DNA from: an uncultured Lachnospiraceae bacterium
GTDB taxonomy: Bacteria > Bacillota > Clostridia > Lachnospirales > Lachnospiraceae
Direction of reading: 5' to 3'
Assembly: GCA_910578405.1 (NCBI GenBank)
Contig: CAJTQO010000070.1
Coordinates: forward strand, 1 to 7,550
DNA length: 7,550 nt
The translations under genes and the position numbers were made by a program. Below, one piece after another: positions 1 through 4,827 of this stretch. The notes beneath the pieces were generated by a model. That model was given only the letters and a program-made list of their open reading frames with translations. It ran no database searches and had not been told where the DNA came from. Within the stretch, counting starts at the first letter, position 1. Each line of letters begins with the position of its first letter.

Positions 1-270
1 AAAGTGGGGCGTACAAATGTCAGGAATGAATTTTCAAACACGCTCTAAGGCGCGGGAAAAGTGGCGGGGTATGAACAAAGGATGTGGCTTGTGTTTGGAA
101 TGCCGGAAAAATAGCGGCAATAGGAGCAGAGGCATAGAGGCATCGCTTGGGCTGCCGGGGGATAGACAGGACTGTGGCCAAAAGAAGATATGCGCAAGGA
201 CAAAAGAGCGGCGGGATTATGGACATAGGTTAGCATAAGCGGAAAAATCTGTGGAGGGAGAGGCCAGGAT
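1..270. other. Upstream region with no supportable gene
   Basis: No coding region can be supported here. One + frame stays open to the stop at 236-238, but its product (rich in Arg, Lys, Gly and Cys) has no recognisable domain, and no good ribosome binding site precedes its ATG at 17. The other + frames are broken by stops; frame 1 stops at 46-48, so the first 48 bases could be the tail of an upstream gene, but nothing confirms this. The last 20 bases hold the nadE ribosome binding site. I see no convincing promoter or known riboswitch in front of nadE. Confidence 0.5.
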
Positions 271-2241
271 ATGGAGCATGGTTTTATAAAGGTGGCGGCA
301 GTGACGCCCAAAATAAAGGTGGCGGATACGGTTTACAATGTTGGGCAGATTTGCGGGTGTCTGGATGAAACGGTGGAGGAAGGGGCGAAGGTGGTTGTTT
401 TTCCGGAACTGTGCATTACAGGGTATACTTGCGAAGATTTGTTTCTGCAGGAACTGCTTTTGGAAAAAGCTAAGGAAGGGCTTTTCCAGGTGGCGGCGCA
501 TACGGCAGGGAAAGAGGCGTTGGTTTTTGTGGGCCTGCCAATGGTAAAGGGGGGGAAACTGTTCAATGTGGCGGCTGCGTTGTATGACGGGCGTGTCCTG
601 GGGATAGCGCCGAAAGCCAACATTCCTTCATATGCGGAATTTTATGAAGGGCGGCATTTTACGCCAGGGAATGGTGTGCCGGAAGAGGTGGAGCTGCAGG
701 ATGGAAAAGGGAGGCAGAAGGTTCCGTTTGGAACAAAGATATTGTTTGAGGTGGAAGCTATCCGGGGGCTGAAGGTTGGGTGTGAAATCTGTGAGGACTT
801 ATGGGTGCCGGATGCGCCGGGGAATGCCCATGCCTTAGCAGGCGCCACGCTTTTGGTGAACCTGTCGGCTTCTAATGAGACGGTGGGAAAGGATGCATAC
901 AGGGAAATGCTGGTAAAATCCGCCAGCGCGAGGATGATTGCGGGATATGTCTATGCCAGCGCAGGAGAAGGGGAGTCTTCGCAGGATTTGGTGTTTGGCG
1001 GGCATAATATCATTGCGGAAAACGGAACAGTGTTGGCACAGGCCAAACGTTTTAAAAATGAGATTATCTATGGAGATGTGGATATCCATCGGTTATTGCA
1101 TGAAAGGCGGCGCATGACTACTTACCAGCAGGAGCGGGCGCAAGGGTATCAGATAGTTTCCGTTCCGATGAAGAAAGAGGAAACAAAGCTAACCCGGACG
1201 TTTGGCTGCCTGCCTTTTGTGCCGGGGGACAGGACTGCATGGGAAAAAAGATGCGATGAAATCCTGTCCATCCAGTCATACGGGTTGAAAAAAAGGTATG
1301 AGCATACCGGGTGCAGGAAAGCGGTGGCAGGGATTTCCGGTGGGTTGGATTCTACACTGGCTTTGCTGGTGACGGTGCGCGCTTTTGATTTGCTTGGGCT
1401 GGAGCGGAAGAATATCGTTTCGGTAACGATGCCTTGCTTTGGCACTACCGACCGCACTTATGACAATGCCTGCAAATTGGCGCAGACTTTGGGGACGGAT
1501 TTGCGCCAGGTGGACATTAAGGAATCGGTATCGCTGCATTTTGCCCAGATTGGACAGGATATCAATAACCATGATGTAACCTATGAGAATGGCCAGGCCA
1601 GGGAGCGGACGCAGGTGCTGATGGATATTGCCAATAAGGAAAATGCGTTGGTGATTGGCACCGGGGATATGTCTGAGTTGGCTTTGGGCTGGGCCACTTA
1701 TAACGGTGACCATATGTCCATGTATGGGGTGAATGTGGGAGTGCCAAAAACGTTGGTGCGGCATCTGGTGCAGTATTATGTGGATACCTGTGGGGATGCC
1801 CAGTTGGAGAGGGTATTGCTGGATGTGCTGGACACACCGGTAAGCCCGGAGCTGCTTCCCCCGGTGGATGGGGTGATTTCACAAAAGACGGAGGATTTGG
1901 TTGGGCCATATGAACTGCATGACTTTTTCCTGTATTATATGTTGCGGTGTGGTTTTGAACCGGGAAAATTATACCGGATTGCCTGCCTTGCCTTTGCGGG
2001 ACAATATGGAGAAGGGGAAATTTTAAAATGGATGAAAGTGTTTTACCGCAGGTTTTTTGCGCAGCAATTTAAACGCTCCTGCCTGCCGGACGGGCCTAAA
2101 GTAGGAAGTGTGGCCGTGTCGCCCAGGGGGGATTTGAGAATGCCTTCGGATGCCTGCGGAAGGATATGGCTGGAGGAGCTGGAAAAAATTGGAAAGGACT
2201 GTGATAAAACGGAAGAAGGATGTGACGGAAGAAGGATGTGA
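271..2241 (+). CDS. nadE: Glutamine-dependent NAD(+) synthetase (two-domain NadE)
   Basis: This cytosolic enzyme carries out the last step of NAD biosynthesis: ATP-dependent amidation of nicotinic acid adenine dinucleotide (deamido-NAD) with ammonia from glutamine. Residues 1 to about 290 form a nitrilase-type glutaminase domain with a visible Glu-Lys-Cys triad: E46 in FPELCITGY, K115 in APKANIPSY and C174 in EICEDLW. Residues from about 320 form the synthetase domain, with the ATP-pyrophosphatase P-loop SGGLDS at 356-361 and the conserved TGDMSELALGW segment near 464-474. The 656-residue length fits the fused form, which needs no separate glutaminase. The ATG at 271 follows GGAGGGAG at 252-259, and the conserved KVAAVTPKIKVAD start lies just inside it. 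The last residues (about 642-656) are unconserved and come partly from a 16-bp tandem duplication that supplies the stop codon. The gene appears to stand alone and ends at a strong terminator. Family assignment is secure. Confidence 0.97.
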   Translation: MEHGFIKVAAVTPKIKVADTVYNVGQICGCLDETVEEGAKVVVFPELCITGYTCEDLFLQELLLEKAKEGLFQVAAHTAGKEALVFVGLPMVKGGKLFNVAAALYDGRVLGIAPKANIPSYAEFYEGRHFTPGNGVPEEVELQDGKGRQKVPFGTKILFEVEAIRGLKVGCEICEDLWVPDAPGNAHALAGATLLVNLSASNETVGKDAYREMLVKSASARMIAGYVYASAGEGESSQDLVFGGHNIIAENGTVLAQAKRFKNEIIYGDVDIHRLLHERRRMTTYQQERAQGYQIVSVPMKKEETKLTRTFGCLPFVPGDRTAWEKRCDEILSIQSYGLKKRYEHTGCRKAVAGISGGLDSTLALLVTVRAFDLLGLERKNIVSVTMPCFGTTDRTYDNACKLAQTLGTDLRQVDIKESVSLHFAQIGQDINNHDVTYENGQARERTQVLMDIANKENALVIGTGDMSELALGWATYNGDHMSMYGVNVGVPKTLVRHLVQYYVDTCGDAQLERVLLDVLDTPVSPELLPPVDGVISQKTEDLVGPYELHDFFLYYMLRCGFEPGKLYRIACLAFAGQYGEGEILKWMKVFYRRFFAQQFKRSCLPDGPKVGSVAVSPRGDLRMPSDACGRIWLEELEKIGKDCDKTEEGCDGRRM

Positions 2242-2245
2242 CGGA
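2209..2245 (+). repeat. 16-bp tandem duplication at the nadE 3' end
   Basis: The unit ACGGAAGAAGGATGTG occurs at 2209-2224 and again, exactly, at 2225-2240, followed by a partial third copy ACGGA at 2241-2245. Because 16 is not a multiple of three, the second copy is read in a different frame from the first and supplies the TGA at 2239-2241 that ends nadE. Confidence 0.95.
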
Positions 2246-2252
2246 CAAACGC

Positions 2253-2293
2253 GGCGGGACAGGCATAGCCTGTCCCGCCATTGTTTTCCTTTG
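2253..2293 (+). terminator. Intrinsic terminator between converging genes
   Basis: A perfect 12-bp inverted repeat, GGCGGGACAGGC (2253-2264) and GCCTGTCCCGCC (2268-2279), encloses a 3-base loop and is followed on the + strand by the T-rich stretch ATTGTTTTCCTTT. It lies 11 bases after the nadE stop. On the - strand it lies 20 bases beyond the phosphatase stop, with a weaker T-rich flank (GCGTTTGTCC), so it may act on both converging transcripts, better for nadE. Confidence 0.9.
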
Positions 2294-2296
2294 GTG

Positions 2297-2320
2297 AATT
2301 TATTTGTTTTCAAATAAATT
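2297..2320 (-). terminator. AT-rich hairpin across the phosphatase stop codon
   Basis: AATTTATTTG (2297-2306) and CAAATAAATT (2311-2320) form a perfect 10-bp inverted repeat around a 4-base loop. It includes the stop codon (2300-2302) and the last codons of the histidine phosphatase gene. It contains almost no GC, so it is unlikely to terminate by itself. It may protect the mRNA 3' end or assist the GC-rich hairpin at 2253-2279. The structure is clear; its role is a guess. Confidence 0.45.
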
Positions 2321-2872
2321 AATCGGTCGGATGGAAATGCATTCCTGCCCTTCAAAGATAAATTCCACGACCCAGGGCATAAGATTTTTGATGCGGCTAA
2401 AATCTTCGTAGCCAAAGGATGGGTCAAAATAGTTTATTATGGCGCTTAAGGCAGTGCCATGGCTGCCAATGGCGACATTTTTTCCTTCATAATCAGACAA
2501 TGTCTGACGCAGCGCAGCAATATTCCGTTCTTGGGTTTCGCGCAGGGATTCCCCGCCTGGCAATTTGTAATCGAAATTTTCCCATTGTTTTTTGCTGAAT
2601 TCATGAAAATTGTCAATCCATCCAGAGTCAATCCGGCGTTCGCGGAAGGACTCTATTGTCGTGACCGTCATTCTTTTTTTGTCTGCAAAGTGTCTGACGG
2701 TTTCGATGGCTCTTTGGAAGGGGCTGGATAGAACGGCGTCTATGTTCTTTCCGGATAAAAAATCTGTGACAAGCTTCCGGTCTTCCAATCCTTTTGGGGT
2801 TAGTTCACGGGAACGGTCATCATGGTTATTGAAGTTTGGCTGCGCATGGCGGATGAAGTATAGGGTTGTCAT
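2300..2872 (-). CDS. Histidine phosphatase family protein (phosphoglycerate mutase-like)
   Basis: This is a soluble, probably cytosolic phosphatase of the branch-1 histidine phosphatase superfamily, which works through a phosphohistidine intermediate. The substrate cannot be told from sequence; relatives act on phosphoglycerate, sugar phosphates, nucleotides or alpha-ribazole phosphate. At 190 residues it has the usual single-domain length. The N-terminal motif is FIRHAQPN, with R8 and the nucleophile H9 (RHA rather than the textbook RHG). R54 in SSPFQRAIET is the second phosphate-pocket arginine, E78 in SFRERR is the likely acid/base residue, and H138 in GSHGTAL is the second catalytic histidine. 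No signal peptide or membrane segment is present. The start is set by AGGAGG (+ strand 2878-2883), five bases before the ATG at 2872. It is transcribed toward nadE and away from the polysaccharide operon, with no operon partner in the window. Confidence 0.9.
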   Translation of the reverse strand: MTTLYFIRHAQPNFNNHDDRSRELTPKGLEDRKLVTDFLSGKNIDAVLSSPFQRAIETVRHFADKKRMTVTTIESFRERRIDSGWIDNFHEFSKKQWENFDYKLPGGESLRETQERNIAALRQTLSDYEGKNVAIGSHGTALSAIINYFDPSFGYEDFSRIKNLMPWVVEFIFEGQECISIRPINLFENK

Positions 2873-2925
2873 AAGGGCCTCCTGCTTTTGGTTAATGGAT
2901 AATTTTTTTCTATGTTTGTGTTTGG

Positions 2926-2954
2926 ATTATATAATAACATGTATTTTATGTATT
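2926..2954 (-). promoter_or_regulatory. Candidate promoter for the histidine phosphatase gene
   Basis: Read on the - strand, AATACA (2949-2954, 3 of 6 matches to TTGACA) lies 17 bases before a perfect TATAAT (2926-2931), about 54 bases from the start codon. The -10 is strong and the -35 weak. The -10 is half of the palindrome ATTATATAAT, so the same bases also give a TATAAT on the + strand (2930-2935). Confidence 0.5.
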
Positions 2955-3175
2955 ACCAAGAGGAAACATAAGAAATATGCGTATTTTGCGTAGACAGTAT
3001 TGATTTTGGGAAAGTATGGGGACTGGCGGCAGGACAAAAGGAGTTTTCACAGGGGCAAGCGGATGGCAGATTGTTGTAGGAAGGAATTGTGCCGGAAGCG
3101 CCATATTACGGACTGATAAGGCTGGAAGTTGTAATAGAAGGGAACGGGAATATAGCTGGGCGAAAAAAGGAATGG
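2940..3175 (+). ncRNA. Possible small RNA ending at the 3176-3202 terminator
   Basis: A textbook + strand terminator follows this stretch, but no convincing coding sequence precedes it. Possible promoters are the + strand reading of the palindromic -10 (TATAAT at 2930-2935, poor -35) and TAGACA (2991-2996, 5 of 6) with a weak TATGGG at 3015-3020. I compared it by eye with T-box, SAM-I, c-di-GMP, glycine, cobalamin, FMN, TPP, SRP and RNase P signatures and found no match. Its open frame of 62 codons would run through the terminator hairpin, which argues against protein coding. It may equally be degraded sequence. Confidence 0.25.
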
Positions 3176-3202
3176 GAAGCGTAGTGGATACGCTTCTTTT
3201 TT
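3176..3202 (+). terminator. Intrinsic terminator with no assigned gene
   Basis: GAAGCGTA (3176-3183) and TACGCTTC (3189-3196) pair perfectly over 8 bp around the loop GTGGA, followed directly by six Ts (3197-3202). This is the standard rho-independent layout for the + strand. It must end either a small RNA started in the preceding 250 bases or stray transcription entering from the left. It insulates the downstream operon promoters. Confidence 0.85.
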
Positions 3203-3312
3203 GAGGCTAAAATTTTCATTTGGAAATGCCTTATGGATAATCCAGCATTGTTCAAAAATTGTTATATGACGGTTTATAGAGACTTATGGTTCATATGGAA
3301 AAAACATTTGTC

Positions 3313-3332
3313 TATAAAAGTATACTTTTATA
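3313..3332. repeat. Perfect 20-bp palindrome upstream of the operon promoters
   Basis: TATAAAAGTATACTTTTATA reads identically on both strands. It ends 24 bases before the -35 of the first candidate promoter. Its right half recurs exactly as TATACTTTTAT at 3458-3468, so ATAAAAGTATA (3314-3324) and that copy form an 11-bp inverted pair flanking both promoters. It could be an operator for a dimeric regulator or part of an invertible element. The AT-rich background lowers its significance. Confidence 0.6.
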
Positions 3333-3356
3333 AAATATCCTTTTTGTGGAAAGAGT

Positions 3357-3385
3357 TCGTCAAAATAGCAAAAAAACGCTATAAT
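3357..3385 (+). promoter_or_regulatory. Candidate operon promoter P1 (sigma-A type)
   Basis: TCGTCA (3357-3362, 4 of 6 matches to TTGACA) is separated by 17 bases from a perfect TATAAT (3380-3385), with AT-rich flanks. Transcription would start near 3392, about 350 bases before the first operon gene. Confidence 0.6.
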
Positions 3386-3390
3386 TTTTC

Positions 3391-3419
3391 TTGCATTTTT
3401 GAACATATCGTAATATAAT
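3391..3419 (+). promoter_or_regulatory. Candidate operon promoter P2 (sigma-A type)
   Basis: TTGCAT (3391-3396, 3 of 6) is 17 bases from a perfect TATAAT (3414-3419). It lies just downstream of P1, so the two would be tandem promoters with starts about 34 bases apart. Confidence 0.5.
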
Positions 3420-3432
3420 GGAGTAAATTTTG

Positions 3433-3450
3433 AGAAAAAAGCATTTTTCT
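3433..3450. repeat. Short AT-rich inverted repeat in the early leader
   Basis: AGAAAAA (3433-3439) and TTTTTCT (3444-3450) are perfect inverted copies around AGCA, just after the predicted P2 start. The following bases are A-rich rather than T-rich, so it is not an intrinsic terminator on the + strand. Confidence 0.5.
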
Positions 3451-3515
3451 AAAAATATATACTTTTATGTACATATAAAAACAAGGGTATATTGTATTGG
3501 AAAGTATATGGTTAT

Positions 3516-3576
3516 ATCCATATGCTGCCGGGGCAGCAGGATATGGATGGCCAGGTTATCGCCATCCGTGAGATGG
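3516..3576 (+). promoter_or_regulatory. Leader with three overlapping, mutually exclusive hairpins
   Basis: Hairpin 1 pairs ATCCATAT (3516-3523) with ATATGGAT (3541-3548) and GCTGC (3524-3528) with GCAGC (3533-3537), with a 3-base bulge. Hairpin 2 pairs GGATGGC (3545-3551) with GCCATCC (3561-3567). Hairpin 3 pairs CCATC (3562-3566) with GATGG (3572-3576). Hairpins 1 and 2 share 3545-3548, and 2 and 3 share 3562-3566, so neighbouring hairpins cannot form together. This resembles an RNA switch or the recognition hairpin of an antitermination factor. No known riboswitch class is recognised. Confidence 0.45.
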
Positions 3577-3590
3577 AGAAGGGATTTTAA

Positions 3591-3647
3591 ATGATGGAAA
3601 AGTGGAATGTATATTATTGTTGTGGAAAAGAGAAACGGAAAATATGA
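3591..3647 (+). CDS. Possible 18-codon leader peptide ORF
   Basis: An open frame of 18 codons (MMEKWNVYYCCGKEKRKI) starts 7 bases after GGAGAAGGG (3575-3583), a plausible ribosome binding site that overlaps the right arm of hairpin 3. It ends at the TGA at 3645-3647, 11 bases before the hairpin at 3659-3680. The product has tandem Tyr and Cys codons, a basic C-terminal end and no signal peptide. It could be a leader peptide that couples translation to folding of the leader RNA, or a chance frame. No homologue is known to me. Confidence 0.3.
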   Translation: MMEKWNVYYCCGKEKRKI

Positions 3648-3658
3648 ATAATTAAGAT

Positions 3659-3688
3659 AAAACGGCTGTATTGCTGTTTTGGTTGGGA
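3659..3688 (+). terminator. Weak attenuator-like hairpin in the operon leader
   Basis: AAAACGGC (3659-3666) pairs with GCTGTTTT (3673-3680) over 8 bp with one G-U pair around a 6-base loop, followed by GGTTGGG. The A-rich left arm and U-rich right arm resemble a small intrinsic terminator, but only four pairs are GC-type and the U run is broken, so it would be leaky. It lies about 60 bases before the first operon gene. Confidence 0.35.
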
Positions 3689-3741
3689 TAAAGCAAGAAC
3701 TTGTGAAATAGGTAAAGTGATTAGGAAGGTGGATTATAATA

Positions 3742-4791
3742 ATGCGGTATGCATTGATTGGCTGTGGAAGGATATCGCCAAACCATCTAGCGGCGGCGAA
3801 AAACAACGGTCTGGAGATTGTCGCAATCTGTGACGTTGACGAGGTGTGCATGGCGGACAAAGCGCTCAAATTCAAACTGGGGGATGAGGTGAAGCGGTAC
3901 ACGGACTACATCGAAATGGTGGAAAGGGAGAAGCCGGAGCTGGCGGCGATCTGCACGGAAAGCGGAAAGCACGCGCGGATCGCGCTGGACTGCATCGAGA
4001 GGGGCGTTCACTGCATCATTGAGAAGCCCATAGCCTTATCCATAAAAGACGCGGACGCCATCATCGCCGCGTCCATCAAGCGGCACGTGAAGGTCAGCGC
4101 CTGCCACCAGAACCGCTTCAACAAATCGGTGCAGATCATCCGGGAGGCGGTTGAGATGAACCGCTTCGGGAGGCTCTTTTACGGGACGGCGCACATAAGG
4201 TGGCGCCGGAACCATGAGTATTATGACCGGGCGGCCTGGAGGGGGACGTGGGCGCAGGACGGCGGGGCCCTTATGAACCAATGCATCCACAACATCGACC
4301 TGCTCCGGTGGATGATGGGGGGGGAGATAGAGGAGGTGGTCGGGATGACGGACAGGCTAAGCCACGGCTACATTGAGGCGGAGGACTTAGGGATCGCGCT
4401 GGTGCGGTTTAAAAACGGGAGCTACGGGATTGTGGAGGGGACCACGGACGTCTACCCAAGGAACCTGGAAGAGACTCTGTACATATTTGGGGAAAAGGGG
4501 ACGGTGAAGGCGGGCGGGCAGTCAGTGAACGTCATAGAGGAGTGGAGCTTTTCGGACTTATTGGACGACCCGGAGGAAGTGAAGGCGCGGTTCCATGAAA
4601 ACCCGCCGAACGTGTATGGGTATGGGCACACGCCGCTGTACGCGGACTTCGTCCACGCGGTGAAGAACGACAGGCAGCCGTACGTCACGGCGATGGTGCT
4701 GGCGATTTATAAGTCGGCGGCGGAGGGAAGGGGCGTGAAGCTTCCGTTGGAGGACTGCGCCACGACGGACTTTGCCGGCAGGTTTGGCTGA
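3742..4791 (+). CDS. wbpB: WbpB/WlbA-like UDP-GlcNAc-uronate 3-dehydrogenase (Gfo/Idh/MocA family)
   Basis: This is predicted to oxidise C3 of UDP-N-acetylglucosaminuronic acid with NAD, giving the 3-keto sugar for the next enzyme; family members often regenerate NAD by reducing 2-oxoglutarate. The 349 residues show an N-terminal Rossmann fold (ALIGCGRISPNHLAAA, glycine motif 7-12), the EKP motif at 94-96 with the likely catalytic K95, and the C-terminal segment IRWRRNHEYYDRAAWRGTW at 152-170 followed by DGGALMNQCIHNIDLLRW with H183, which is characteristic of the WbpB/WlbA branch. There is no signal peptide. The start follows AGGAAGG (3723-3729). It is the first gene of the operon, 36 bases before the aminotransferase gene. 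A run of eight Gs (4317-4324) lies inside it at codons 192-195. Composition turns GC-rich within the first 20 codons. Other Gfo/Idh sugar dehydrogenases are possible, but the three-gene context supports this role. Confidence 0.85.
   Translation: MRYALIGCGRISPNHLAAAKNNGLEIVAICDVDEVCMADKALKFKLGDEVKRYTDYIEMVEREKPELAAICTESGKHARIALDCIERGVHCIIEKPIALSIKDADAIIAASIKRHVKVSACHQNRFNKSVQIIREAVEMNRFGRLFYGTAHIRWRRNHEYYDRAAWRGTWAQDGGALMNQCIHNIDLLRWMMGGEIEEVVGMTDRLSHGYIEAEDLGIALVRFKNGSYGIVEGTTDVYPRNLEETLYIFGEKGTVKAGGQSVNVIEEWSFSDLLDDPEEVKARFHENPPNVYGYGHTPLYADFVHAVKNDRQPYVTAMVLAIYKSAAEGRGVKLPLEDCATTDFAGRFG
4317..4324 (+). repeat. G8 homopolymer inside the wbpB-like gene
   Basis: Eight consecutive Gs span codons 192-195 (Met-Gly-Gly-Glu). 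A one-base slip would shift the frame and remove the C-terminal 150 or so residues. Tracts of this length are phase-variable in some bacteria, but whether they are in this organism is unknown. Confidence 0.9.
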
Positions 4792-4813
4792 AGGCTATCC
4801 ACGCGTTGAGAGA

Positions 4814-4821
4814 GGGGGGGG
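4814..4821 (+). repeat. G8 homopolymer in the aminotransferase ribosome binding site
   Basis: Eight consecutive Gs preceded by AGAG form the Shine-Dalgarno region of the wbpE-like gene, six bases before its ATG at 4828. Length changes would alter the spacing or pairing with 16S rRNA and could tune translation without breaking a frame. Confidence 0.85.
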
Positions 4822-4827
4822 CCGTAT

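Larger units (their letters stand above)
2873..3741. other. 869-base AT-rich intergenic regulatory region
   Basis: The region lies between divergently transcribed genes and contains no gene with recognisable homology. From left to right it holds the phosphatase ribosome binding site and promoter, a moderately GC-rich stretch of about 200 bases ending in a terminator (3176-3202), a very AT-rich stretch with a 20-bp palindrome and two tandem promoters, and a structured leader of about 320 bases with several hairpins and an 18-codon ORF before the polysaccharide operon. Two longer open frames (3016-3204 and 3233-3418) have no family resemblance, and each overlaps a regulatory element. No tRNA or known riboswitch consensus is visible. 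Confidence 0.7.

Noticed and set aside
17..238. Open frame of 73 codons upstream of nadE
   Set aside because: No ribosome binding site, no recognisable family, and a composition biased to Arg, Lys, Gly and Cys. It looks like chance openness in purine-rich sequence.
2960..3175. Riboswitch or T-box before the terminator
   Set aside because: Short resemblances to c-di-GMP (CACAGGGGCAAG) and SAM-I (GGGACTGGC) aptamers are not followed by the rest of either consensus, and no T-box TGGNACCGCG element is present.
3016..3204. Open frame of 62 codons in the intergenic region
   Set aside because: It runs straight through the terminator hairpin and T tract at 3176-3202, has no Shine-Dalgarno site, and gives a product with no family resemblance.
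3233..3418. Open frame of 61 codons rich in Lys, Phe and Ile
   Set aside because: It overlaps the palindrome and both candidate promoters, has only a weak upstream purine stretch, and has the composition expected of AT-rich noncoding DNA.
3205..3741. CRISPR array, tRNA or insertion sequence in the intergenic region
   Set aside because: No regularly spaced direct repeats, no cloverleaf with a CCA end, and no terminal inverted repeats with a transposase gene.
4036..4290. Long open frames on the - strand opposite the operon genes
   Set aside because: They are expected mirror frames of GC-rich coding sequence, with Pro/Arg/His-rich products and no ribosome binding sites or family motifs.
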